The notes beneath the pieces are model-generated. The model searched no databases, was not told the origin of the DNA, and was given only the letters and a program-made list of their open reading frames with translations. This document shows positions 39,412 to 48,860 of a DNA stretch of 64,000 nucleotides, piece after piece (positions within the stretch are counted from its first letter, which is position 1; every line of letters starts with the position of its first letter). Made by a program: the position numbers and the translations under genes. Source of the DNA: Tous-C4FEB sp044356555 (lineage in GTDB: Bacteria > Verrucomicrobiota > Verrucomicrobiia > Opitutales > Opitutaceae); contig JBIKWB010000003.1 of the NCBI GenBank assembly GCA_044356555.1, positions 124,001 to 188,000 on the forward strand, given 5' to 3'.

Positions 39412-40743
39412 ATGGGCTTCCTCCGCACACTACTCTTCGCCGGTCTCCTGCTCCCGCTGAGTGCATTCACCGCTACGCCCGAGACTCGCCCCAACATCGT
39501 CTTCATCCTCGCCGACGATCTCGGCACCGACTGGCTCGGTTGCTACGGATCGTCCCATCCGACGCCGAACGTCGATCGCCTCGCCGCCAACGGGGTGCGC
39601 TTCGAAACCGCGTGGACTTCGCCAATCTGCACGCCCACGCGCGTGATGATGCTTACCGGCCAATACCCCGGCCGCACCGGCTGGACCGAGCACTACGACG
39701 TGCCGCGCTGGGGCGGCGCCGGGCTCATCCCCGAGAAATTTTCGACGTGGCCGCAGCACTTGCGCCGAGCTGGTTACGCTACCGCCATCGCCGGCAAGTG
39801 GCAGATCAACGATCTCCGCCCGGAGCCCGATATCCTTGCCCGCCACGGCTTCCAACGACACTGCATGTGGCCCGGCGTAGAAGAAGGCAACCCGCCCTCG
39901 TCACGACGCTATTGGGACGCCTATCTGCAGACCGACGGAACGCGCAAGGTTCACACCGGCGAATACGGCCCCGAAGTGACGCAGCGCTTCGCCCTCGAGT
40001 TCATCCGCGAGAACAAGACCCGGCCGTTTCTGCTCTATTATCCGATGATCTCCGTGCACGGGCCCAACGAGCCCACGCCGCTCAATCGCGCCACTCCACC
40101 CAAGGGCGAAGCCGCCCTCTACGCCGGCTCGGTTACTTACATGGATCGGCAAATCGGCGAACTCCTCGACGAGCTCGACCGCCTCGGTCTCGCTCAAAAC
40201 ACCGTCGTGATTTTCACCGGCGACAACGGCTCCTCCACGGGCGGCACCCACGCCGGTCGCGCCGTCTCTTCGGGCAAGGGCCGCACCATCGAACGCGGCG
40301 TCCACGTGCCGCTCATCGTGCGCCTGCCCGGAGTCGACGGAGGCCGCGCGACGACCGCCCTCACGGATTTTTCGGACATTTTTCCCACCATTCTCGATCT
40401 CGCCGGCCTGCCTCGCACCGCGGGTGACGGACGCTCTTGGGTTCCGCTCCTGCGGAATGCTTCCGGATACGCTCCCCGCGAGTGGATCTACGCGCAGCGT
40501 GACACTTCCCGCACGGTCCGCGATCAGCGCTTCAAATTGGATTCGGAGGGCGGGTTCTTTGAGATCGCCCTCGACCCCGACCAGAAGAATCGCCTTTCCC
40601 CGACGCGCGATCCCGCCACCGCCGCCGCCCACCGCGCACTTTCTGCCGCGCTCGCCTCCATCCCGGCCCAAGCCGCGACCCCACCCTTCCCCGGTTACAC
40701 GCCCACCCGCATGCGAAAATTTGTCGAGCCCGTGAAACCCTGA
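39412..40743 (+). CDS. Exported sulfatase
   Basis: The 443-residue protein has a Sec signal (MGFLRTLLFAGLLLPLSAFT). It has metal-binding PNIVFILADDLGTDWLGCYG and a canonical formylglycine motif CTPTR in TSPICTPTRVMMLTGQYPGR. Later blocks are YATAIAGKWQINDL and VIFTGDNGSSTGGTHAGRAV, the latter carrying the DN metal ligands. It starts 48 bp after the TBDR stop and is followed at 13 bp by another sulfatase, consistent with one transcript. It is probably periplasmic; I cannot assign the sulfatase subfamily. Confidence 0.9.
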   Translation: MGFLRTLLFAGLLLPLSAFTATPETRPNIVFILADDLGTDWLGCYGSSHPTPNVDRLAANGVRFETAWTSPICTPTRVMMLTGQYPGRTGWTEHYDVPRWGGAGLIPEKFSTWPQHLRRAGYATAIAGKWQINDLRPEPDILARHGFQRHCMWPGVEEGNPPSSRRYWDAYLQTDGTRKVHTGEYGPEVTQRFALEFIRENKTRPFLLYYPMISVHGPNEPTPLNRATPPKGEAALYAGSVTYMDRQIGELLDELDRLGLAQNTVVIFTGDNGSSTGGTHAGRAVSSGKGRTIERGVHVPLIVRLPGVDGGRATTALTDFSDIFPTILDLAGLPRTAGDGRSWVPLLRNASGYAPREWIYAQRDTSRTVRDQRFKLDSEGGFFEIALDPDQKNRLSPTRDPATAAAHRALSAALASIPAQAATPPFPGYTPTRMRKFVEPVKP

Positions 40744-40756
40744 TCAATTTCTTCCC

Positions 40757-42187
40757 ATGCGCCTCAGCCCAATTTCCCTCGTTCTCGCCCTGCTGCTCGC
40801 CTTCTCCTCCACGTTTGGCGCCACCGCCACGCGTCAGCCCAACATTCTCTTCCTCTTCGCCGACGACCAGGCGTTCGAGACCATTCGCGCCTTCGGCCAC
40901 ACCGACATCGACACACCGCACCTCGACCGCCTCGTGGCGCGCGGCACGGCGTTCACGCAGGCGGCCAATATGGGTTCGTGGTCGCCCGCCGTGTGCGTCG
41001 CCAGCCGCACGATGCTGATCACCGGTCGCAGCGTGTGGGACGCGGAATCGATTTACAAAACCACCGATGCCGAGCGCGTCGCCGGCCGCCTCTGGCCACA
41101 ACTGCTCGCGGCCGCCGGCTACCGCACCTACTTCACCGGCAAGTGGCACATCCAGGCGAAGGTCGAGGCCGCGTTCGATGTCGCGAGCCATGTTCGCCCC
41201 GGTATGCCGAAAGACGTGCCCGCCGGCTACAACCGCCCCGCACCCGGCGTGCCCGATCCGTGGAGTCCGTCCGATCCGAAGTTCGGTGGCTTCTGGGAAG
41301 GCGGGAAACACTGGAGCGAAGTCGGCGCCGACGACGCGATCGGCTTCCTGCGCGAGGCGAAGGGCACCGTGCAGCCGTTCTTCATGTATGTCGCGTTCAA
41401 CGCCCCGCACGACCCGCGGCAAGCGCCCGCAGCCTACGTCGACCGCTACCCGACATCGCGCATCGCGTTGCCGAAAAGTTTTCTTCCCGAGTATCCGCAC
41501 AGCGAGGCGATGGGCTCCGGCCGTACGCTGCGCGACGAGAAGCTCGGGCCGTTTCCGCGCACGGAGGAGGCCGTGAAAGTAAACCGCAGCGAATACTACG
41601 CCCTTGTCACCCACCTCGACGCGCAGATCGGCCGCATCCTCGATGCGCTCGACGCCTCCGGTCAGGCCGACAATACGTGGATTTTTTTCACCGCCGATCA
41701 CGGCCTCGCCGTGGGCCATCACGGTCTCTTCGGCAAACAGAACATGTATGAACACAGCCGCCGCGTGCCCTTTCTCGTCGTCGGCCCTGGCGTCGCCGCC
41801 AACCGCCGCATCGACGCGCCGATCTACCTGCAGGATGTGATGCCGACCACGCTCGAACTCGCGGGGGCGAAGAAGCCCGCCCACGTGTTCTTCCACAGCC
41901 TCGTGCCGTTGCTGCAGGGCAAAACGAAGGTCTCGGCCTATCCGGCAGCCTACGGTGCCTACCTCGACCGCCAGCGCGCCGTCGTGCTCGACGGGTGGAA
42001 ACTGATTTTGTATCCGAAAGCCGGAGTCGCACGCCTCTATCATCTCGCCGCCGATCCCGACGAGCTGACGGACCTGGCCGCCCGGCCCGAACACGCCTCC
42101 GTGCGCACGAAACTTTTCCGGCAACTCGTCGCCCTGCAGCAGCAGCTCGGCGACAAGCTGGATTTGCGAACCACGTTCTCCTTCTAG
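40757..42187 (+). CDS. Exported sulfatase with C-x-A-x-R motif
   Basis: The 476-residue protein has a Sec signal (MRLSPISLVLALLLAFSSTF). Metal-binding PNILFLFADDQAFETIRAFG is followed by formylglycine motif CVASR in WSPAVCVASRTMLITGRSVW, which is the C-x-A-x-R form. Other blocks are YRTYFTGKWHIQAK and FFTADHGLAVGHHGLFGKQN. It is probably periplasmic. It lies 13 bp after the previous sulfatase, so they are co-transcribed. A GC-rich stem (GGCCCGG/CCGGGCC at 42256-42282) in the 249-bp gap that follows may end the transcript. Confidence 0.9.
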   Translation: MRLSPISLVLALLLAFSSTFGATATRQPNILFLFADDQAFETIRAFGHTDIDTPHLDRLVARGTAFTQAANMGSWSPAVCVASRTMLITGRSVWDAESIYKTTDAERVAGRLWPQLLAAAGYRTYFTGKWHIQAKVEAAFDVASHVRPGMPKDVPAGYNRPAPGVPDPWSPSDPKFGGFWEGGKHWSEVGADDAIGFLREAKGTVQPFFMYVAFNAPHDPRQAPAAYVDRYPTSRIALPKSFLPEYPHSEAMGSGRTLRDEKLGPFPRTEEAVKVNRSEYYALVTHLDAQIGRILDALDASGQADNTWIFFTADHGLAVGHHGLFGKQNMYEHSRRVPFLVVGPGVAANRRIDAPIYLQDVMPTTLELAGAKKPAHVFFHSLVPLLQGKTKVSAYPAAYGAYLDRQRAVVLDGWKLILYPKAGVARLYHLAADPDELTDLAARPEHASVRTKLFRQLVALQQQLGDKLDLRTTFSF

Positions 42188-42335
42188 ACTTCACCGCTCT
42201 CGCGACCTGACTACCCCCGGTTTCTTTTTCTCCGATAAATCTCCGGCGTCCCGACGGCCCGGCCGTGGCCCTTTTCCGGGCCGGAGCACGCCAGCGCTTG
42301 AAACGCAAAAGGCGCCCTTTTGTTTGGGCCGATTT

Positions 42336-42351
42336 GGGAAAATTTTTCTCC
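42336..42351 (+). promoter_or_regulatory. Conserved A/T inverted repeat upstream of ECF sigma gene (copy 2)
   Basis: GGGAAAATTTTTCTCC lies 85 bp before the sigma ATG at 42437. It aligns with the element 88 bp before the paralogous sigma gene (4470), and 18 of 22 positions agree including flanks. Confidence 0.5.
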
Positions 42352-42436
42352 GACCGGAGGCCACCCGAATTTCACTCGACGGCAGTGGAACCGTCGGCGA
42401 TCCATCGTGCGCCGGGCTCCGCCCGTCACGAACTCA

Positions 42437-42988
42437 ATGCCACCACCCGATCAGGCCGTTTGGTTTTCCGAGAGCGTGCGGCTCCACGAGCCGGCCTTGC
42501 GCGCGTTTCTCTCCCGGCGATTTTCCAGCCTGCCCGATCACGACGATTTGATCCAGGAGACCTACGTGCGCCTGCTGCGCGTGTCCGATCCGGCGCGGCT
42601 CGTCCACGCCAAGGCCTTCCTTTTCACTACCGCGCGCAACGTCGCGATCGACCACGTCCGCCGCTCGCAGCGCACCCCCGTCGATCCCATCGATGAAACA
42701 GCCGAGCTTGCCCTGCTCGATCCCGCCCCCGGCGCCGCCGAGGTGCTGGACCGGGCGCAGCGCCATGAGGCGATGCTCACCGCCCTCGGCACGCTGACCG
42801 AGCGTTGCCGCGAGGTCATGCTCCTCCGTTACGTAGACGGGTTCACCGCCCAGGAAATCGCGACCCACCTCGGGCTCGCGGCCGCCACCGTGCGCGTACA
42901 CCTGATGAAGGGCGTGCGCGATTGCGGACAGTTTTTCCGCGAACACGGTCTGATCGAAATCGCCCCGACCCGGGAGGACGGCCGATGA
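42437..42988 (+). CDS. FecI-type ECF RNA polymerase sigma factor
   Basis: The 183-residue protein parallels the sigma at 4572 throughout: PPDQAVWFSESVRLHEPALR, then DHDDLIQETYVRLLRV, AFLFTTARNVAIDHVRR for region 2, and LTERCREVMLLRYVDG, then AQEIATHLGLAAATVRVHLM for region 4. The length is normal for FecI-type factors, so it also serves as the reference showing that the other copy has an added tail. The stop overlaps the FecR ATG (ATGA), indicating coupling. The start at 42437 aligns with the MPP start of the paralogue, although the frame is open further upstream. It is predicted to drive the downstream STN TBDR and perhaps its own operon. Confidence 0.92.
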   Translation: MPPPDQAVWFSESVRLHEPALRAFLSRRFSSLPDHDDLIQETYVRLLRVSDPARLVHAKAFLFTTARNVAIDHVRRSQRTPVDPIDETAELALLDPAPGAAEVLDRAQRHEAMLTALGTLTERCREVMLLRYVDGFTAQEIATHLGLAAATVRVHLMKGVRDCGQFFREHGLIEIAPTREDGR

Positions 42989-44073
42989 AATCCCCCTCCC
43001 ATCACAATCCCGAGCCCATCGAAGCCGAAGCGATGGCGTGGCTGGCCGAACGCGACGAGGGCTTCGCGCCCGGCCGCGCCGACGCCTTCAACGCCTGGCG
43101 CCGCCGCGACCCGCGCCACGCCACTTCGGTCGCCGAACTGGAACAGATGCTCGCCCAACTTGACGGTCTCGCCGCCCGCCGGGACGAAGTGAACGCACGT
43201 TTTGACCGCACCTCGCCTCCGCGGCCTATGGCGGCTTTTGCGCCTGCTCAGGCCCTCGCTTCGCGCGGGTGGCGGCCGATGGCGTGGGGTGGCATCGCCG
43301 CCACTCTGCTGATTGGGGCATTTTTCGGAGCGACTATGTGGCAATCGGCAGCCACGCCCGCCACCCGCTACACGACGACCAACGCCGGCTACGAACGCGC
43401 TCGGCTGGACGACGGCTCGACCCTTGAACTCAACACCGCGAGCGCCGCACGCGTGCAGTTCACCCCGGCGGAACGCCGCATCGAACTCGAATCGGGCGAA
43501 GCCCACTTCGAAGTCGCGCACAACACCGCCCGGCCTTTCGTCGTGAGCGCGGGCGGCGTGGTCGTCCGCGCCGTCGGCACGGCCTTCAACGTCCGGTTTG
43601 TTTCCGGAGCCGTCGAGGTGACGGTGACGGAGGGAAAGGTCTCGATCGCTCGGGAGCGGGTAACCGTCCGCGAGCGCGCCGCCACCGACACACCCGACCG
43701 TGCGGTGACGCCGCGCCGCCCGATGCTCCTCGCCGCCAACGAGCGGTTGGCGATCCCGCTCGCCTCCCTTTACGGAGACGTAGCCGTGCCCTCCCGCGCC
43801 GTCGAGCGGCTCGCCCCAGCCGAAATGCGCGCCGCCCTCGCTTGGCAACGACGGGTCACGGATTTTTCGGACACGCCGCTCTCCGAGGTGGCCGCCCGCT
43901 TCAACCGCCACCACACCCGGCAACTCGTGATCGCGGATCCCGCGCTCGGCGCACGCCGCATCGGCGGGATATTTGCCCTCGACGACGTCGATGCCTTCGT
44001 GCGCCTGCTCGAGCGCGACGGCATCGTGCGCCCCGAACGCGACGGCGAAGTCGTGCGGCTCCACTCGCCCTGA
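42985..44073 (+). CDS. FecR-family anti-sigma/sigma regulator
   Basis: The 362-residue protein has the N-terminal anti-sigma segment (EAMAWLAERDEGFAPGRADA), a membrane helix at about residues 98-116 (MAWGGIAATLLIGAFFGAT) and a periplasmic FecR domain (IELESGEAHFEVAHNTARPF, then VVVRAVGTAFNVRF). The C-terminal part (RFNRHHTRQLVIADPALGAR, then RIGGIFALDDVDAFVRLLE) matches the other FecR here. It overlaps the sigma gene by 4 bp and precedes the STN TBDR by 58 bp. It probably relays occupancy of that TBDR to the sigma factor. Confidence 0.92.
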   Translation: MKSPSHHNPEPIEAEAMAWLAERDEGFAPGRADAFNAWRRRDPRHATSVAELEQMLAQLDGLAARRDEVNARFDRTSPPRPMAAFAPAQALASRGWRPMAWGGIAATLLIGAFFGATMWQSAATPATRYTTTNAGYERARLDDGSTLELNTASAARVQFTPAERRIELESGEAHFEVAHNTARPFVVSAGGVVVRAVGTAFNVRFVSGAVEVTVTEGKVSIARERVTVRERAATDTPDRAVTPRRPMLLAANERLAIPLASLYGDVAVPSRAVERLAPAEMRAALAWQRRVTDFSDTPLSEVAARFNRHHTRQLVIADPALGARRIGGIFALDDVDAFVRLLERDGIVRPERDGEVVRLHSP

Positions 44074-44131
44074 AAGTGCGCACCCCGCGGTATCTCTCCC
44101 GGCGTTGCCCCCGTCGCCCCCTTTTTTTCGG

Positions 44132-47100
44132 ATGCGACTAAACGGATTGCTGCGCGCCGGCGTTATAGGAGCAGTGGCCCTGCTCCGCTTCAGTCCCTCA
44201 TTCCATTTTGCTCCCGCCGTCGTGGCCTCGTGCAGCGCGCTCATGGCCGCCGCCCCGCTCGGCGCGGCCACGACCGAGGCCAAGCGCGACTTCGATCTTC
44301 CCCGCGGCGATGCCGCGACGACCCTGCGGCAGTTCGCGGCCGCCTCGGGCCGATCGCTGGTGTTCGTCACCGACAAAGTGCGGGGCGAGACGACGAATGC
44401 CGTGCGCGGCGAATTCGCCCCACAGGATGCCCTTGAGCGTATGCTCGCTAGCTCGGCCTTGGCCGCCGTGCGAGACGCCTCCACCGGCGCCTTCATCATC
44501 AGCCGCAAGCGCCCCGGCGAAACCACCCCGCGCACCGGCGATGCCAAACCCGTTTCAGACCCGCAAACCAGCCCAATACCAAACACCATGAAATCCTCCC
44601 GCACCCTCCTCGCCGTCCTCGCCGGCTGGATCGCCACCGCCGCGCCCACCGATGCGCAGACGGCCGCGTCCGCCGCCGCCCCCGCTCCCGCCAGCGAAAC
44701 GGTGAAACTCGCCGCGTTCGTCATCACCGGCTCCAACATCCCGACCGCCGCCGATGCGCTCGACGCCCCGGTCACCGTGATCAACCAGGCCGAGATCGAG
44801 CGCTCCGGACTTGGCTCCAATCTCCTCGAAGTCATGCAAACCCGCATGCCCAGCTTCGCGGGCAGCGGTAACCTAGGCGCGACCAACGGCAACATCGCCG
44901 GCGGCAACGCCACCTCCGGCGGTTCGCAGATTTCGCTGCGCAATCTTTCGACCCTCGTGCTGCTCGACGGTCGCCGCCTGCCCGACTCCGGCGCCAGCGC
45001 CCGCGGCGGCCGATCCTTCGTCGACGTGAACCAGATCCCCTTGGCCGCCATCCAGTCGATGGAAGTGCTGACCGACGGCGCCTCGGCCATCTACGGCTCC
45101 GATGCCGTCGGCGGCGTCGTCAACGTGAAGTTGAAACACGACTACGAGGGCCTCGAGGTCGGCGCCCGCTACGCCCGGTCCACCGGCGACGGCGATTACA
45201 CGCAACGTTCCGCCTATTTGGTGGCCGGGGCCAAGACCGACCGGATCAGCCTGACGGTTTCCCTATCCGAGTCCGACATCACGCCGTTGCTTCAATCCGA
45301 GCGCCCGTTCTCCAATCCCCAACGCGGTAAATCGGCGACGATTTCCGGCGCTCTCGGCCAATCCTCGACGGCTTTCCCGACGGCCTTTTTGCGCCCCGGC
45401 TTGAATTCTCCCAGCCTCGCGACCCCGACCGGGCCCGCGGCGGTTTTTGCCAATCTCAACGAGCTCGTCGCCTCCGGCATCTATCAAGCCTCCTCCGTCC
45501 AGCCGATCGCCGACACCTTCGATCTGGCGCCATTCGTCACCCTCACCATCCAATCCCGCAAGCGGGCGATCACGCTTGCGACCACGGCCAAACTCATCCC
45601 GGACCGCCTTGAGCTGTTCGCCGAAGCCATGGACTCCCTCAGTGAAAGCTGGTTGCAGCAGGGCGCGCTCGGCATCACGGCCACCGTCCCGGTCAACGCT
45701 CCCTTCAACCCCACCCGCTCGTCCGTGTTTGCCGCGTTCCGGAATATTCCCGATGTCCGCCGCGCGGATAGCGCCGGGCACCTGCGCCGTTTCGTCGGTG
45801 GTTTTCGCGGGAAGATCGGCGACCGTTTCCAGTGGGAGGCCGGCTACAATACGAACATCAACCGCCTCGATAACTCACAAAGCGGGCAATACTATGCCCC
45901 CAATTTCCAACTCGCCATCGCCGGCGGCTATGATGCCAACGGCAACTCCCAAGTCGGCGGTCGCTTTGCCCGGGTATTTCGCAACTACAACGCCCCGGCC
46001 AATACGACCACGCTCGCGCAATGGCAGGCCGCCCTCACCCCGGCCAACTCCGTCGTTCAGCCCGCCATCGACCTGTTTGCGCGGCCGGAAGGCATTTCAA
46101 CGTCGCTCTTCAACAACATCCGGGGCGCGACCGCCAATGTCTTTGAAGCGGGCCTCACGCAGATCGACGCCCGCGTCTCCGGTTCGGTCTTCGAACTGCC
46201 CGCGGGACCTTTCGGCGCCGCCCTCGGCCTGGATTATCGCGAGGAAAAACTGATCGGAACGCCCGACGAAAACTCTTTTAGCACCGGCCCCACTGCCCGC
46301 CGCTGGCAGAACGGAAACTTCTTCGATCCCATCTCCCGCAAACGCACCATCGACGCCGGCTTCGCCGAGATTCGCGTGCCGGTGACGAACGAGCAAATGA
46401 ACCTGCCCGGTCTGCGGCTGCTCGAGCTCTCGGCCGCCTACCGCTACGAAAAGTATAGCGATGCCGGCGCCTCCCGCGTCCCGAAATACGGCGTTCGCTG
46501 GCGTCCCTTCGGCGATGAACTCACCGTGCGTGGCACGTATTCCGAGGCCTTCGTCGCCCCTTCGCTCTTCGCTCTCTTCGGCCCCACGACCGAAGGCGCC
46601 ACCGCCGCCGGCGTCATCCAGACGGTGTTCGGTGTGCCCGGTTTCGCCCGGCAGCGCTCCGGCGCAAATCCGAATCTCAAACCGTCCACCGCCAAGACGT
46701 CTTCGTTCGGCGCCGTCTATTCTCCGAAGGCAATCAAGCGTCTGACCCTCGGGATCGACTACATCGAGGTCCGGCAGCTTTCCTTGGTCGGCGTGGCCGG
46801 TGCCGCCAATATCCTCAGCAGCGTCAATGCGTCCGGGACGGCGTCGCCTTTCATCAACCAAGTGGCGATCGGCAACTTCCCCACCAATCCCGATCCGTCG
46901 CTTCCCGCGCCCACGCGCATCACCAGCGCCGGCCAGCTCTCATCGTTGCTGCTCTCGGGGGTGTCGCCCAACGTCGTTTTTGTCACCGACTCCCGCATCA
47001 ACATCGCCGGTCAGAAATTGAAAGCGGTGGACGTCTCGGCGAACTACGAATTCCCCAAATCCACGTTCGGTAACTTCAACGTCAGCACCGCCGGAACGTT

Positions 47101-47572
47101 CTTCATCGACTACCAATTTCAGGCGCTCCCCACCCAACGTTACTATGAATACGCCGGTCATGCGACGACCCTCGCCGAGGGCCAAGGCACCATTCCCGGG
47201 ATGAAGTGGTTTACCGCGCTCAGTTGGAGCCGGGATCGTTGGTCCGCCACGCTCAACAACACTTACATCTCCAGCGTCGTCGATCTCGGCGCCGGCGGCA
47301 TCATTTTCGCCAACAGCACGAGCCTCCGGCGCGTGTCGGTGCCTTCCTATACGTCCTGGGACACCTCGGTCTCCTACGCCTTCAAGAACCTCGGCATCCC
47401 GGGCTGGAAGAAATCCCTCTCGGGTCTCAAGCTCACCCTCGGCGTCAATAATCTCGCCGACCGGATGCCGCCCATGGCCCCGCAGGCGTTCGGTGGCGAT
47501 GTCGGCGCCGACCTCGCGACTTACAATCCGATCGGTCGTCTTTGGTATCTGAGCGCCGGCCTGAAATTCTAA
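44132..47572 (+). CDS. TonB-dependent receptor transducer with STN domain and internal signal-like segment
   Basis: From ATG 44132 the protein has 1146 residues. It has a signal or membrane segment (about 25-46), an STN domain (about 53-125: FDLPRGDAATTLRQFAAASG, then DALERMLASSALAAVRD) and a linker. At residue 153 a second signal-peptide-like segment begins (MKSSRTLLAVLAGWIATAAP, ending TDAQ). The TonB-box-like VKLAAFVITGSNIPT follows, then the plug (MEVLTDGASAIYGSDAVGGV) and a large barrel ending LSAGLKF. The barrel is of the larger, non-siderophore type often tied to polymer uptake. It follows the FecR gene by 58 bp, completing a sigma-FecR-TBDR module. A serine hydrolase and a sulfatase follow on the same strand. 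Confidence 0.88.
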   Translation: MRLNGLLRAGVIGAVALLRFSPSFHFAPAVVASCSALMAAAPLGAATTEAKRDFDLPRGDAATTLRQFAAASGRSLVFVTDKVRGETTNAVRGEFAPQDALERMLASSALAAVRDASTGAFIISRKRPGETTPRTGDAKPVSDPQTSPIPNTMKSSRTLLAVLAGWIATAAPTDAQTAASAAAPAPASETVKLAAFVITGSNIPTAADALDAPVTVINQAEIERSGLGSNLLEVMQTRMPSFAGSGNLGATNGNIAGGNATSGGSQISLRNLSTLVLLDGRRLPDSGASARGGRSFVDVNQIPLAAIQSMEVLTDGASAIYGSDAVGGVVNVKLKHDYEGLEVGARYARSTGDGDYTQRSAYLVAGAKTDRISLTVSLSESDITPLLQSERPFSNPQRGKSATISGALGQSSTAFPTAFLRPGLNSPSLATPTGPAAVFANLNELVASGIYQASSVQPIADTFDLAPFVTLTIQSRKRAITLATTAKLIPDRLELFAEAMDSLSESWLQQGALGITATVPVNAPFNPTRSSVFAAFRNIPDVRRADSAGHLRRFVGGFRGKIGDRFQWEAGYNTNINRLDNSQSGQYYAPNFQLAIAGGYDANGNSQVGGRFARVFRNYNAPANTTTLAQWQAALTPANSVVQPAIDLFARPEGISTSLFNNIRGATANVFEAGLTQIDARVSGSVFELPAGPFGAALGLDYREEKLIGTPDENSFSTGPTARRWQNGNFFDPISRKRTIDAGFAEIRVPVTNEQMNLPGLRLLELSAAYRYEKYSDAGASRVPKYGVRWRPFGDELTVRGTYSEAFVAPSLFALFGPTTEGATAAGVIQTVFGVPGFARQRSGANPNLKPSTAKTSSFGAVYSPKAIKRLTLGIDYIEVRQLSLVGVAGAANILSSVNASGTASPFINQVAIGNFPTNPDPSLPAPTRITSAGQLSSLLLSGVSPNVVFVTDSRINIAGQKLKAVDVSANYEFPKSTFGNFNVSTAGTFFIDYQFQALPTQRYYEYAGHATTLAEGQGTIPGMKWFTALSWSRDRWSATLNNTYISSVVDLGAGGIIFANSTSLRRVSVPSYTSWDTSVSYAFKNLGIPGWKKSLSGLKLTLGVNNLADRMPPMAPQAFGGDVGADLATYNPIGRLWYLSAGLKF

Positions 47573-47580
47573 ACGGCGCG

Positions 47581-48822
47581 ATGACAACAAAGCCCCGGCT
47601 CGTCGCAGGTGCAGCCCTGTTGCTCGCGAGTGCGGCGGCCGCTGCCGGGGCCGCGTTGGAGACCGCCGCGCCCTCCACCGTCGAAGTCTCCGCCGCGCGG
47701 CTGGAGCAGATCGGTGCCGCGCTTCGGGCCGAGGTGCAGCAGGGCGCGATCCCCGGCGCGGTGGTCGCCGTCGCCCGACGGGGTAAGCTCGTTTACCATG
47801 AGGCCTTCGGCGCGCTCGATCCGGCGAACGGCACCCCGATGCCGAAAAATGCGATCTTTCCCATCGCGTCTTTGACCAAGCCGATGACGACGGTCGGCGC
47901 CCTCATGCTCGTCGAAACCGGACAGCTTTTGCTCGAAGATCCGGTGGCCCGACACCTGCCCCAGCTCGCCGACCGGCAAGTTGTCACCGCCGCCGGCACC
48001 GAGCCCGCCCGCCGCCAACCCACGATCCAGGACCTGATGCGTCACACCGCCGGCATGACCAACGGCGTCGCCAACGGCAGCACGCTCGAGCGCAACTACC
48101 TCGAACTCACCGCGACCGACCGCACGGCAACCGACTTGATCGAACGCTTGGGCCGCTTGCCCCTGCACAACCATCCGGGCACGCGCTGGGACTACGGCGT
48201 GGGCTTCGAAGTCGTCGGCGCCGTCATCGAAACACTGACCCAGCAGCGACTGGGCGATTATCAGGCGGCGAACCTCTTCGGGCCGCTGGGCATGATCGAC
48301 ACCGGCTACTTTGTGCCTCCCGCCAAAGCCCCACGGTTCGCGCGGCCGTTCAAAACCGATCCGCTCACCGGCGAGCCGACCAACGCTCGGCTCCGCACCG
48401 CCGCGCCCTTGCGAGACAGCGGCGGCAACCACGTCTACTCGACGGCCCTCGATTACCTGCGCTTCGCCGAGATGCTCCGCCAGCAGGGCACGCTCGACGG
48501 CCACCGCTACCTCGGCCGGAAGACCGTGGACTTCATGACCTCGGATCAGATGACGCCGGAGATCGCCTTGGACCGGTTGTGGTCGAGAGGAAATGTCCAC
48601 GGTTACGGCTTCGGCCTCAGCGTGGCCGTACGCCGCGCCACGGTCGGATCCGGCATGTTGGGCACGCCCGGCGATTTCAACTGGGGCGGCGGCAGCGGCA
48701 CGTATTTCTGGGTCGATCGCAAAGAGGAACTCACCGTGGTGCTGATGGCGGCGGCCCCCGGGGAAATCCGCAATCGGCTGCGACACCTGATCTCCGCCAC
48801 CGTGCTGCAAGCCCTCGAGTGA
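47581..48822 (+). CDS. Serine hydrolase, beta-lactamase/esterase (class C-like) family
   Basis: The 413-residue protein has a Sec signal (MTTKPRLVAGAALLLASAAA). The SxxK nucleophile motif appears as SLTK in PIASLTKPMTTVGALMLVET, the second motif is probably YGVGF in RWDYGVGFEVVG, and the KTG-equivalent region is near GGGSGTYFWVDRKEELTVV (replaced by GGG/SG as in esterases of this class). These enzymes cut esters or peptides, not usually antibiotics. It starts 8 bp after the TBDR stop, so it is co-transcribed with that module, and a periplasmic esterase role on the imported ligand is inferred. The sulfatase starts 38 bp after its stop. Confidence 0.88.
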   Translation: MTTKPRLVAGAALLLASAAAAAGAALETAAPSTVEVSAARLEQIGAALRAEVQQGAIPGAVVAVARRGKLVYHEAFGALDPANGTPMPKNAIFPIASLTKPMTTVGALMLVETGQLLLEDPVARHLPQLADRQVVTAAGTEPARRQPTIQDLMRHTAGMTNGVANGSTLERNYLELTATDRTATDLIERLGRLPLHNHPGTRWDYGVGFEVVGAVIETLTQQRLGDYQAANLFGPLGMIDTGYFVPPAKAPRFARPFKTDPLTGEPTNARLRTAAPLRDSGGNHVYSTALDYLRFAEMLRQQGTLDGHRYLGRKTVDFMTSDQMTPEIALDRLWSRGNVHGYGFGLSVAVRRATVGSGMLGTPGDFNWGGGSGTYFWVDRKEELTVVLMAAAPGEIRNRLRHLISATVLQALE

Positions 48823-48860
48823 AGCCCGTTCATCGCGGCTAAACCCTATTTTTCGCCCAC

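Noticed and set aside
42829..45090. 753-codon minus-strand frame across sigma, fecR and TBDR genes
   Set aside because: It is antisense to three motif-supported genes, has Ser/Arg/Ala-rich composition and no family features.
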